Source: Pelobates cultripes (lineage: Eukaryota; Chordata; Amphibia; Anura; Pelobatidae). From it: DNA of 64,000 nt. Position numbers and translations under genes: made by a program. The stretch spans positions 121,923,890-121,987,889 of the forward strand of contig OW240915.1 of NCBI GenBank assembly GCA_933207985.1. Reading direction: 5' to 3'. The notes under the pieces were generated by a model. It saw only the letters and a program-made list of their open reading frames with translations. It did no database searches and had not been told where the DNA came from. Of the stretch, positions 9,990-20,623 are shown in pieces (position 1 is the stretch's first letter; each line of letters starts with the position of its first letter).

Positions 9990-10535
9990 ATGGCGGACAT
10001 AGAGGATAGGTCTAGATGCAATAATATCCATGTTAGGGGTGTGCCCAAAACAGTCCAGGGGGCAGATATACCACCTTATTTAGTCGAGTTGTTCAAGGCA
10101 ATAGCTCCCACTCTCACTACAGAAGACTTGCGGTTTGATAGATCACATAGGGTGCCAAAGCCTAAAATTTTAACTACTGAGGTTCCCAGAGATATTGTGG
10201 TGAGGCTACATTACTTCAGTACAAAAGAGATGATCTTATCCACCCAAAGAAGGGCTACAACAATGCCGTCAGCATACGTGCATATTTCACTGTTTGCGGA
10301 CTTATCTGCTATGACTATAGCTAGAAGAAGAGATTTCCAAAGAATTACTAAATATTTAAGAGATAACAACGTGAATTGTAGATGGGGATTACAAAATAAA
10401 TTGGTGATTTGGAGAAACAGAGTGACGACGAAGATAGAAGACCATGAAGAAGGATTACAAATACTACATAAATTGGGTCTAATAGGAACTCCATCAGAAA
10501 AGGTGGAATGGAAGGCAGTATGTAAGGGAAAATAG
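9990..10535 (+). CDS. L1/Tx1 ORF1 protein, RRM and CTD (copy B)
   Basis: The 181-aa frame covers the RNA-binding part of L1 ORF1p. It begins with the hallmark end of the coiled coil, DIEDRSRCNNIHVRGVPKTV. The RRM core follows (FDRSHRVPKP, then EVPRDIVVRLHYFSTKEMIL), and the C-terminal domain shows ITKYLRDNNVNCRWG and LQNKLVIWRN. Upstream (9663-9989) short frames encode pieces of the N-terminal region but are interrupted by stops, so the start at 9990 is only the first Met of the surviving frame. The protein would lack the trimerising coiled coil. It is followed by about 300 bp of spacer and then the hAT insertion. Confidence 0.8.
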   Translation: MADIEDRSRCNNIHVRGVPKTVQGADIPPYLVELFKAIAPTLTTEDLRFDRSHRVPKPKILTTEVPRDIVVRLHYFSTKEMILSTQRRATTMPSAYVHISLFADLSAMTIARRRDFQRITKYLRDNNVNCRWGLQNKLVIWRNRVTTKIEDHEEGLQILHKLGLIGTPSEKVEWKAVCKGK

Positions 10536-11099
10536 CTGGTCCTATGAAGCAAAGAATAAAAGTGGAGACAGCTTATTAATTTACGGTTGAAATGAAAAAT
10601 ATATATAAAGGATTGAACTTAAATTGAGGCAAAACATTCTAAAGCTGGTGTCCGTCTTGATGAAAAATTGTATACAATGTAAAATGGTGGCAAGGGAAGG
10701 TATTAGATGGTCAGATGATAAAAAGGAGGGTAGGAGTTAGAGAGACACCATTGTATTATACTTAATGATTTACTCTTTCAAAGCGGGAGGGGTGTTGGTG
10801 ATATATATGTGTATGTGTGCATACACATATATATGTATATATCAGTGATGGCGAACCTTTTTGAGCCCGAGTGCCCAAACCGCAATACATGCCAACTTTT
10901 TTTCTCCGTAAAGTGCCAACACAACAATTAAACCCAAATACTGAGGTTTAAGTTTAAAAAAAACAACTCGTACTGTCGTACTGTTGAACTAATAACTTTT
11001 GTTTTAAAGAACACAGAGAGTTCAATGATACAAATTTTAAATAATGATATAAATAGATAAAATTAAGCTTATATTTATTAGTATCTCCAACAAATGCAA

Positions 11100-11470
11100 T
11101 ACATACACACACAGACTGCTGAATACACACACACACACACACACACGCAAGACTGCTGAATACAGAGACTGATGAATACACACACACACAGTCTGCTGAA
11201 TACACATACAGACAGACTGCTGAGTGTACACACACACACAAACTGCTGAGTACACACAGACTGCTGAGTACACACACACGGACTGCTGAGTACACACACA
11301 CACACACACAGACTGCTGAATACACACACAGACTGCTGAATACACACACACACACAGACTGCTGAGTACACACACACAGTCCGCTGAATACACGCACACA
11401 CACACAGACTGCTGAATACACGCACACACACACAGACTGCTGAATACACGCACACACACACACTGCTGAA
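11100..11470. repeat. CA-rich minisatellite inside the hAT element
   Basis: More than a dozen copies of a unit GACTGCTGAATACACACACA, with CA runs of variable length between them and variants such as GAGTACACAC. Unit length varies because the CA run expands and contracts. Confidence 0.9.
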
Positions 11471-11499
11471 TACACACATACTGCATTGAGGTGGGGGGT

Positions 11500-11960
11500 G
11501 CTGTGTGTGGGGGGTGCTTGTGTGGGGGGTGCGTGTGTGTGTGAGTGTTGTATTTGAGGGGTGCTATGTGTATGTGAGGGGTGCTGTGTGTGTGGGGTGC
11601 TGTGTGTGTGTGTGTGGGGGGGTGCTGTGTGTGTGTGTGTGCTGTATGTGTAAGGATGCAGCGGGGGTTAGGGGTACTGTGTGTGGGGGTAGGGGAGTAC
11701 TGCTGGGGGGGGTAGGAGTACTACTGGGGGTAGGGGTACTGCTGGGGGGTAGGGGTACTGCTGGGGGTAGGGGTACTGCTGGTGGGATAGGGGTACTGCT
11801 GGGGGGGTAGGGGTACTGCTGGTGGGATAGGGGTACTGCTGGTGGGATAGGGCTACTTCTGGGGGGATAGGGGTACTGCTGGGAGGGATAGGGGTGCTGC
11901 TGGGGAGGGTAGGGGTGCTGGGGGGTAGGGCTACTTCTGGGGGGGTAAGGGTGCTGTGTG
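11500..11960. repeat. G-rich tandem repeats inside the hAT element
   Basis: 11500-11650 is a TGTGTGGGGGGTGCTG-like array. 11690-11960 is a 16-20-bp array of GGGTAGGGGTACTGCTGGGG. The strand is strongly G-rich, with many G-runs that could form quadruplexes. Confidence 0.85.
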
Positions 11961-12072
11961 TCAGTATACCCCCCTCCTACTTACCTTTAATGAAGTGGGG
12001 GGGGGAGGGGGGACACACAGCCATCCCTGGTGGTCCGGTGGTGGTAAGCACTGCAGGGGGAGGGATCTGTGT

Positions 12073-12260
12073 TGCAGCTCCCCTGTCCTCCTGCGCAATG
12101 CTGTGTGGAGCGTTGCCATGGTAACGCGCGGCAACGCTCCACACAGCATCGCGCGGGAGGACAGGGGAGCTGCTTGCTAGAGCCCTCCCCCTGCCTCCCG
12201 ACCCGGAAGCAGAGTAGGCGCCTGCCGTTTCGGGCAGGCAGGCGCCTACTCTGCATTGAT
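12073..12260. repeat. GC-rich nested hairpins at the right end of the hAT element
   Basis: GCAGCTCCCCTGTCCTCC near 12073 pairs with GGAGGACAGGGGAGCTGC near 12156-12173. Inside it GGAGCGTTGCC pairs with GGCAACGCTCC around CATGGTAACGCG. A second hairpin at about 12212-12254 pairs CAGAGTAGGCGCCTGCC with GGCAGGCGCCTACTCTG-like sequence. Both are near-perfect. Confidence 0.8.
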
Positions 12261-12340
12261 GGCGAACCTGTGGCCGCGTGCCCACAGAAAGGGCCCGGCG
12301 TGCCACCTGTGGCACGCGTGCCATAGGTTCGCCATCACTG

Positions 12341-12626
12341 GTATATATTATTTTTGTTTTTTGTGTTTTTTTATCCTCTCTTGGTCTTCATCTTCTTCCT
12401 CCTTCCCTCTACCTCCCCTGATTCCTCTGATTCCATCCCAATGGGAGGAGGAGAGGAGGGGAAAATAATTTAGGGGAAAGGAAAGGAAAAATTTTTTTTT
12501 TAACTTTACTACAGTTTTTAAAACCATGCAGTGGTATATAAATATATGAGCAGGATACGGCTTGTCTTCCATATTTTCATTTTCAATCACCCCCTCAATT
12601 TGGTGGTAATACCCTAAGGGGGTTAA
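12341..12626 (+). other. Spacer of L1 copy B between two insertions
   Basis: Pyrimidine-rich then purine-rich DNA without a coding frame. It should be L1 inter-ORF sequence, because it lies between the hAT target duplication and the TTAA of the next insertion. Confidence 0.5.
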
Positions 12627-12630
12627 TTAA

Positions 12631-13094
12631 AGGACCACTATAGTGCCAGGAAAACATACTCGTTTTCCTGGCACTATAGTGCCTTGAGGGTACCCCCACC
12701 CTCAGGGTCCCCCTCCCGCCAGGCTCTAGGGTGAGGAAGGGGTTAAACTTACCTCTTTCTCCAGCGCCGGGCGGGGAGCTCTCCTCCTCCTCTCCGCCTC
12801 CTCTCCTCCTCCTCGGCTGAATGCGCATGCGCGGCAAGAGCCGCGTGCTCATTCAGTCAGTCTCATAGGAAAGCATTCACAATGCTTTCCTATGGACGCT
12901 GGCGTCTTCTCACTGTGAAAATCACAGTGAGAAGTGCGGAAGCGCCTCTAGCGGCTGTCAATGAGACAGCCACTAGAGGCTGGATTAACCCTCTGAAACT
13001 GCTATGTTTATAGAAAAAAGGGTTAACCCTAGCTGGACCTGGCACCCAGACCACTTCATTAAGCTGAAGTGGTTTGGGTGCCTATAGTGGTCCT
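12631..13094. mobile_element. TTAA-flanked MITE
   Basis: Ends AGGACCACTATAG (12631) and CTATAGTGGTCCT (ending 13094) are inverted and flanked by TTAA on both sides (12627-12630, 13095-13098). TTAA duplication points to the piggyBac or Kolobok type. The left end also contains an internal hairpin (CACTATAGTGCCAGGAAAAC, then its complement, about 12637-12682). Further hairpins sit at about 12909-12935 (TCTCACTGTGA...TCACAGTGAGA). No coding capacity. A related, more decayed copy is at 50527-50890. Confidence 0.85.
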
Positions 13095-13370
13095 TTAACC
13101 ACCAATGTTTTATGTTGCAGGGCAGACCTGCAAGATTAAGACGATTTGTCTAACTTTTTTTTTCTTTTCTAAATATATAGATTTTTTTTTTTGATTTTTT
13201 TTTACTTTACGTACCTACAAGCATATGAGACTTTTCTATATCAGTAATTTCTTAAATATGTATGTAAACAAGATTAAAACTAAACTACAGGATTTCTCAT
13301 GGCTAAACAGAGTAAATATAAAGATTATAGAGCGCTATAGAGTTAGGAATGAGGTCAATAGTGTTATAAT

Positions 13371-16300
13371 ATGGCTCACTACTTTAATATCCTAACATTC
13401 AATGTGAATGGCCTTAATACGCCCCATAAAGGGAGATTGTTGTTCCAGCAACTGCATAAATCACAGGTGGTGGTTGCGTGTTTGCAGGAAACACACTTTA
13501 GTGCTCAGAGAACCCCAGTTCTTACCTCGCCTAGATATCCGCTTAGTTATCATGCATATGCCCAAAATCAAACAAAGGGAGTGAATACGCTGTTTCATGC
13601 AGACTGGCTATTTAAATGCGATAGGGAATATAAAGATAAGGAAGGCAGATTATTTATTTTGGTGGGTTCCTTAGGTGAGGAAAAAGTAACAATAGCAAAA
13701 ATATATACACCAAATAGTAATCAAATAAGCTTTTTACAGAAAGCGATAAAACGCATTGAGAAATATAAACAAGGCAAATTATATATGTGCGGTGACTATA
13801 ACTGCACGCTGGATCCAGAGTTTGATGTTTCAGGAGATGAGACACCAATCATGAGAAAGGCTGCTTTAAGTGCCAGATTAGCAAATTTAATGATACCTCA
13901 TGGTCTATATGATACTTGGAGGGCTAAATACCCTCAACTTAGATTATACTTTTTATTCAGCGGTACATTTAAATTACTCAAGGATAGATATGTGTTTGAC
14001 AGATGCACCTACACTCCAATCTCTAGTAAAGGTAAATATAGATCCAATAACATGGTCAGACCATGGCCCAGTATGTTCCATATTTGAAACTTCATATCAA
14101 GCAAGAGGCAAGGGTTCATGGCGTTTGAACAAAGCATTATTAGATAATAAAACGGGAGAAATAGAGATTAGGAATACAATTAATCAGTTTTTCCAAGAAA
14201 ACACTAATCAGGATACATCTATAGCAGTTACATGGTTAGCTCACAAGGCCACAGTGAGGGGAATACTTAAAAAAAAAAAAGGCACAAGGGCAAAACGAAA
14301 ATTAGGAGAGGAAAAGAAAAAACTCCTCAAATCTATAGGAGAAATAGAGAAACAATATAAACAAACTCTAAATAATTGTCTACGAAATAAACTTTTTAAA
14401 CTTAAAAAACAACTAGAAAATTTAGAGTTGAAGGTAACGGAACGTAATTTGAGAAAATTAAAATTTAAATATTATACACAAGGTAATAAAGCGGGCAAAT
14501 TATTGGCGTCTCAAATTAAACAGAAGTCAACACAATCAAAAATTCCATACTTGGTAAACTCAAAAGGTGCAAAATTGATAGATCCAAATCAAATTATTAA
14601 TGAGTTAGCATTATATTATGAATATTTATATAATTTAAGGGAGGATTCAAATACAACCCAACCCACATTAAATATGATTTCCACTTTCCTAAGAGATGTT
14701 GAACTACCCTGCGTGACTTGGGAAGAGGCGGAGATCTAGAACAAACCTTTTACAGAGGAGGTGGTCTGGGAAGCTATAAAAACAACTTCAAAACATAAAG
14801 CATCAGGCCCAGATGGGTTTTCTAATTATTATTATTTTAAATTTGCAAAGGAATTCATCCCAAATCTAACAATATTTTTTAACAGCATTTTAGATTCAGG
14901 TGAGGTACACCCGGAAATGCAGGAAGCTATTATATTAACACTACCAAAACCAGGTAAGCCACAGACTAGCTGCGTCAATCTAAGACCTATATCTCTGCTT
15001 AATGCAGAGATAAAATTGTTTGCAAAAGTAATGGCACTAAGACTGAAACCACTACTGCCCAAATTGATATGAGCAGAACAAGCAGACTTTGTGCCAGGTA
15101 GACAGGTGGGGGATAATACCCGTAGATTTATAGATATACTGGAAATAATGAAAAGACATAAAAAAGGAGGGATTATTGTTGGTACTTGATGCGGAAAAGG
15201 TGTTTGACCGCCTACGTTGGCAATACATGGAGAAGGTGCTAGATAAATTTCAACTCCCGAACAAATTTAAACAAGGTATGCTCTCATTATATACAAACCC
15301 AATGGCTAGAGTTATCAGTTCAGGTTTTGTGTCTCGTAAACTGCGCCTCTCTAACAAGACAGGGTTGTCTCCTCTCTCCATTAATTTTTATTATGACCCT
15401 TGAACCCCTAGTATATAAGATAAATAAACAAGTTCAAATAACGGGGCTAAATACTCACATGGGACCTCAAAAAGTGGCCTTATTTGCGGACGATGTCCTG
15501 ATAATACTAACAAATCCAGACAAAACAATAATGCAGCTGATGGATTTATTGAAGGAATATATCAAAGTGTCGTATTATAAAGATAATATTATTAAAATCC
15601 AAGCCTTACCTATTAATATGCAAGAGCCAACTATTCGAAAGTTGAAAGATGAATACCCATTCGAATGGAGAAATAAATCTATAAAATATCTTGGTATTCA
15701 TCTTTCAGTTTCGAAACAGGAAATGATAAAAAAATAACCATAGCAAATTACTAAGAGAAGTACAAGATACACTAAAACACTGGGATAAGAGCACCACATC
15801 ATGGCGGGACGGATCAATTCTGTTAAAATGTGCATAGTACCACAGATTTCTTTTTAGATCCATACCAATAATGATCCCTAAATCAATTATAACAAATTTT
15901 CAGACAACAATAAATGCTCATAGTTGGAAATGCAAACCCCCAAGAATATCACTGAATACAATGAGCTGCAAAATGACAGAGGGTGGAATGGGAGTACCGC
16001 AAAATATTATATAGCTTCCATACTGGCACAAACAGCAGCACTAATATATACATCTAGTATATCCCTATGGCATATATTAGAACAATCCATTGTCTAACAA
16101 TATGAGATATTGGATCTCATTTGGACAACACATCGCGCTCATCTTAGAAACTATCATTTCCTATCCACAACACAAATATCTCTGAGGTTGTGGAGTTGCT
16201 GGGCCCCTAAACTTCTGGGAAAATGCAATTATTTTTATTATGGAACTCTGCAAAGTTTAACTTACTATACAAAAGATTTAAACATAATAACATGGAGAAA

Positions 16301-17130
16301 GAAAGGATTATCAAAAACCTGACATCTAATAGCAGGCTCAGCTATATATCAATTCACAGATATACAAATTAAATACAATCTTCATAACAGGAAACTCTAT
16401 ACATATCTCAAAGTGAAACATATTTTAATGAAACTTCAAGTGAAGGAGGTGGAACATTCTAGGGTGAATGATTTTGGGAGGCTATGTTTGGGGAGACGAC
16501 CCCAAGATAAGCCTCTATCAATAAGTTACAGAGGAATATTAAATCTAGCAAAACCAGAGAAACTGCCTTTTATGTTAAATTGGGAGAAGGAGCTAAACAA
16601 CGAGTGGGAGCCCTTTCAATAGTATAGGGCTATGAGATCAACTAAGGCTGCCACACATAATAAATAACACATAGAAGCAACATATAAAATGTGGCTATGG
16701 TGGTACATGACACCACAAAAATTGGCTCAAATATATCCAGAGAACGTGGGGACATGCTGGAGATGTGGGGAAATAGAAGGATCTATGACTCATATTTTGG
16801 CAGTGTAAAAAAAATATTGATGAATGGAAACACATTCAACAATTAATTTTTAAAGTTACAAACACATTGATGCCCCTGCAACCAGAAATATTCCTGCTAC
16901 ACATTATGCCAGAGAGAATATTGCTACAAGAAAAATTGCTAATTATACATATTTTGATGGCTACAAAAAATGCTATAGCCAATTTATGGAAAACAAAACA
17001 GGTGCCATCATTAAGTATAATAAGGGAAAAGAGCTCTACTACCAAAATCTACTAGGAGATGGCATATAGGCTAAAAGGCAAACAAGATATTTATGATAAA
17101 ATTTGGGCAAGGTGGAAATGAAATGAGAGG
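13371..17130 (+). pseudogene. L1/Tx1 ORF2, broken (copy B)
   Basis: The endonuclease starts at 13371 with LTFNVNGLN and LQETHF, continues with CGDYNC, and passes by frameshift near 13900-14080 to SRIDMCLTD and WSDHGPV. Further frames carry the linker (13900-14739), GPDGFSNYYY and LRPISLLNAE (14761-15072), LVLDAEKVFDRLRW (15176-15403), and ALFADDVLI with YLGIHLS (15327-15737). After 15737 only short pieces remain, including TPQKLAQIYPE with CWRCGE (about 16710-16780), the cysteine motif of the C-terminal region. Catalytic Asp pairs are still visible, but stops and shifts abolish a full-length enzyme. Confidence 0.85.
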
Positions 17131-17775
17131 AAATTAAGAGAAAATAAGGGGAAAGAAATAAGCAAAATAGCTTCATTAATACAGATGGCTAATAAAATTT
17201 AGGTGATACAAAACAAACGAAGGAAGAGGGAAGGGAAGGGAGACGAGGGAAAGAGAACAAGTACAACAACAAAAAAGTGTGAGATTCAAGCTGCAGGAAC
17301 AGATTGATATAGACGTTTGATATGAAATTTTATAAATTAAATAAAATTGGAAATGCAGATTCATAAAAGAAAGAATTACTATAATTAAATATACATTTTA
17401 TTTTCTCTATTTTCTCTATTTATTTTTAATTTTTCTTCTTTATAGAGAAGGAGGGATAAAAACCTAATTTAATACAAGAATCAGGATATGTATAAAGTAT
17501 ATCAGAAGGGATAAAAAAAAAAAGAAATGCCTAATGTAAATAAGAATTCAGTGATGTAAAGATATAAAAGAAAAGTGTTACTGAAGCCGAAAATAAGTCA
17601 GAGGAGATTGTAAGATGTATAAAAGTAAAAGATAGTAATAGAATATCTTGCATTGTGAATGGTATTTTTCTCTTTCCATATATTATTTATTTTATTTATT
17701 TATTTTGTTATGTTTTTTTTCTGTAATTTGAAAAAGTGAAATAAAGATTTAAACATGAAAAAATAAAATAAAAAT
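17131..17775 (+). other. 3' UTR and A-rich tail of L1 copy B
   Basis: A-rich, non-coding, ending with an AATAAA signal (about 17740) and an A-rich tail. It is followed directly by a minisatellite with no obvious target duplication. Confidence 0.6.
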
Positions 17776-17789
17776 TGTCCAGCGGTGTT

Positions 17790-18225
17790 TGTCAGTGAGC
17801 TTGTCTGTTGTGAGTTTGAGTGTATGTCAGTGAACTTGTCTGTAGTGAGCATGTGCATGTGTGTCAATTAGCATGTGTGTGTCAGTGAGCTTTTCTGTAG
17901 TGAGTGTGTGTGTCAGCGAGTTCGTCTGTAGTAAGCATGTGTAGGTGTCAGTGAGTTTGTAGAGACCATGTGTGTATCAGTGAGCTTTTGTGTAGTGAGC
18001 ATGTGTGTGTGTCAGTGAGCTTGTCTGTAGGGAGCATGTGTGTGACAGTAAACTTGTCTGTAGTGAGCAAGTGTGTGTCAGGGAGCGTGTCTGTAGTGAG
18101 TGTGTGTGTGTGATAGTAAACTTGTCCGTAGTAAGTTTGTGTTTGTAAACCAATGAGTTTGTCTGTAGTAACCTTGTGTGAGTGTCGAGTTTGTACTGTT
18201 TGTGTATGTGTCTGCATGTGAGTAT
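17790..18225. repeat. GT-rich minisatellite
   Basis: About ten imperfect copies of a 35-45-bp unit built from GTGTGTCAGTGAGCTTGTC and TGTAGTGAGCATGT. Copies differ in GT-run length. The open frame on the minus strand (Thr/His-rich) is an artefact of the repeat. Confidence 0.85.
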
Positions 18226-18511
18226 GCTACTGAATATTTATTTTTTTTTTATACACTGACAGAACCAATATTTTGAATTAGAAAAATAAACATACCAATA
18301 ATATATATCTCCTTAAGAATCGTGGAAGTACTAGGTACGTCCGACAAAAAAAAACGGACGTCCTTATTTGTGTTGCTCCTGGTCTGGGGGGACTGCCTGA
18401 CAGCCCCTCCTCAGCAATTTAGGCCTCCACAGGTCATGTGATTGCTCTGAACGACTGACAGGCAGTCTCCCTGCTGCTGTAAAAATGTTTTTAATACATT
18501 TTAAATGAATA

Positions 18512-18517
<6 letters not shown>
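18226..18517. other. No gene recognised
   Basis: Contains a short inverted motif ACGTCCG...CGGACGT at about 18337-18361 around an A-run, and otherwise unassigned sequence. Confidence 0.4.

Positions 18518-18562
<45 letters not shown>
18518..18562. repeat. (TA)n(CA)n microsatellite
   Basis: A run of TA dinucleotides followed by CA dinucleotides. Confidence 0.95.
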
Positions 18563-18571
18563 TACTAAGTG

Positions 18572-19850
18572 ATTTTTTTTTAATTCTTTTATTTTTTTGA
18601 TGTGCAGGGAAATACAAAAAGGCTTAAAGTGCCACACCAGCAAAAGTAGGCATTCAAAGTAACATACAAGATATAACATGGGCATGACATTTGCTGAATC
18701 TGCACAATTTTTTAAATAATAATAATGAACATAAAGATAAGGAACAAGAGTATTAGAAATTTCAGGCACGTCTAGCAATAAAGGGTAGGCTGGACGCAAA
18801 CAAGCTAGGCCATAATCTATAGAAGCTATAATGTGTACAGACAGGCATGGTTAGCTAGACTTATTGGCAGTGGGTAAATATGAAGAAAATTAACTGTGCT
18901 AGACAATGCATGATGAGGTGCCACTGAGTAGTCAACATAATATAAAATGACTAAAGGAAGACATAAAATTCTGAAGTATTGCAGTTGAACAGATTCTCCA
19001 CTCTTCAGGTTGATCCCTCTCCACAGGTATGCCGCAAAGTCTCCACATTCGTGGTCACTTTGCTATCTTGTATGAGCAGCTTGGTTTCTTGCAGAGAGAC
19101 TGCAGGCAGTTCGTTATGCCAGACCTCTTCACTCCCCTTGATCCAGATTTTTAGAGGAGCCTGTGTAGTGTATACAAGGACCCTACTTCTGTTTTCCGCT
19201 GAGTCTTGGGCCAGAAGGTGCTTGGAGGGTCGGGGAACCCATTGGGTAGGTGGGCAGCTGTCATGAGGTACCTCTGTGTAGGGTCGGTGGTCTGGCACTG
19301 CCGTGGAGGCTATGCACTCTGAAGGCGGGCAGCATTGGGGGTTTTGGTATAAACCCGCTCCCAAAACATCCGACAAATCTCATCAAAATGAGCTTCGAAG
19401 TGCTCCCGCCAGCTTTGAATCAGCTTGCTCTCCCAGAGATGTGGACATTGTGATGCGGTGGCTATTTTGGGCACCCCACACAGTTGCTGTAGTGGCTGGA
19501 GATTCCCCTTTAGTGTAGAGGTGAGTTTCCCCAGTGGGGACCTGGAAGTCCACCGCTGGTCCAGAGGGAGGAGTTGCTGGGTGGCAGGGGGAACTGCAGT
19601 TCTTGCGAGCCCCGTGTTGGGAAATCGGCCGTCTCTCCCTGGCAACAGGCTGCTCACAAGCTAGGCTATATGGTCAGATGGCTTTAGTTTTCGGCACAAA
19701 TTAGGAGTCGTCTTGTTCCCCTTCGGTGCCTGTCAGTTCCCAGTTCTCAGGAAGTTGCTACCAATGCTTTTTGGGGCACTATTAGCTGTTTTTTGCTTGC
19801 TCATGTCAGAACTATGAGGGAACAATCTTGGCTGCCAGGCCCTGCCCCAA
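18572..19850 (-). mobile_element. Probable non-autonomous L1-like retroelement
   Basis: On the minus strand it starts near 19850 with GGGGCAGGGCCTGGCAGCC, a G-rich start like the L1 5' end at 63511. An ATG context and a short frame MSKQKTANSAPKSIGSNFLR follow (about 19745-19805). It ends with AATAAAAG and an A-rich tail at 18572-18600. TAAGTG flanks both sides (18566-18571 and 19851-19856), a plausible short target duplication. Minus-strand frames at 19005-19376 and 19310-19657 are open, but I do not recognise them. It lacks endonuclease and RT sequence, so it would depend on an L1 enzyme. Confidence 0.55.
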
Positions 19851-20114
19851 TAAGTGTATTTTATATTAATATATACAGATATTAATTTAAAAATACACTT
19901 ATAATTAAATTACACACATAAAATATAAATAATAAGTACCGTATATACTCGAGTATAAGTCGACCCGAATATAAGCCGAGGCCCCTAATTTTACCACAAA
20001 AAAATGGGAAATATTGACTCGAGTATAAGCCTAGGGTGGGAAATGCAGCAGCTACTGGTAAATTTCTAAATAAAATTAGATCCCAATAAAATTACATTAA
20101 TTGAATATTTATTT

Positions 20115-20530
20115 ACAGTGTATGTATATAATGAATGCAGTGTGTGTGTGTTTGTGTAGTGTGTATATAATGAATGCAGAGAGTGTGTTTGTGTGTAGTG
20201 TGTGTATATAATGAATGCAGTGTGTGTTTGTGTGTAGTGTGTGTATATAATGAATGCAGAATTTGTGTGTTTGTGTGAATACAGTGTGTGTTTGTATGAA
20301 TGCAGTGTATGTGTATATAATGCAGAGTATGTGTTTATATGAGTGTGTGTGTATATAATGCAGAGTGTGTGTATATAATGCAGAGTGTGTGTGTAAATAA
20401 TGCAGAGTGTGTGCATTATATACACACACAATCTGCATTATATACACACACACACTCTGTGTGTATATAATGCAGAGTGTGTGTTTGTGTGAATGCAGAT
20501 TGTGTGTGTTTGTGTAGTGTGTATAAACTG
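20115..20530. repeat. GT-rich minisatellite inside the TA-flanked element
   Basis: Tandem units of about 35-40 bp built from TATATAATGAATGCAG and GTGTGTTTGTGTGTAGTGTG, with shorter ATAATGCAGAGTGTGTG units in the middle. One block near 20414-20456 is inverted (CATTATATACACACAC). Confidence 0.85.
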
Positions 20531-20623
20531 GATAGGGGGAGGGCATTTTTATTATGTTTAATGTTTTTTTATTTTAACATTATTTTATTTTTTATATTTT
20601 AATATTATTTTATTTTTATTTAA

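Larger units (their letters stand above)
10843..12340. mobile_element. hAT-type non-autonomous DNA transposon, 8-bp target duplication
   Basis: The ends are inverted: CAGTGATGGCGAACC at 10843 and GGTTCGCCATCACTG ending at 12340. An identical 8-bp duplication GTATATAT flanks them (10835-10842 and 12341-12348). CAG-type ends with 8-bp duplications define the hAT superfamily. The 1,498-bp interior has no transposase. It is filled by a CA-rich minisatellite (11100-11470), a G-rich minisatellite (11500-11960) and GC-rich hairpins (12073-12340). The element is inserted in the ORF1-ORF2 spacer of L1 copy B. The Cys/Val-rich and Gly-rich frames across it are repeat artefacts. Confidence 0.9.
9637..17775 (+). 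mobile_element. L1/Tx1-type LINE, copy B, with two DNA-transposon insertions
   Basis: Plus-strand L1: ORF1 (up to 10535), ORF2 remnants (13371 to about 17130) and a 3' UTR ending near 17775 with AATAAAG and an A-rich tail (AAAAAATAAAATAAAAATTG). A possible ORF1 start lies at 9637 or 9663, followed by stops, so the coiled-coil part is broken. Between the ORFs sit a hAT element (10843-12340) and a TTAA-flanked MITE (12631-13094). Removing both leaves an inter-ORF spacer of about 0.85 kb. ORF2 is split by at least four frameshifts or stops, so this copy is older than copy A. Confidence 0.85.

Noticed and set aside
11100..11470. CRISPR-like look of regularly repeated GACTGCTGAATACA units
   Set aside because: The sequence between units is CA repeat of variable length, not unique spacers, and the host is a vertebrate.
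10954..11486. Overlapping Cys/Val/Ser-rich open frames on the minus strand
   Set aside because: They translate the CA-rich minisatellite in all three frames and have no unique protein content.
20066..20546. His/Thr/Tyr-rich open frames on the minus strand
   Set aside because: Artefacts of the GT-rich minisatellite.
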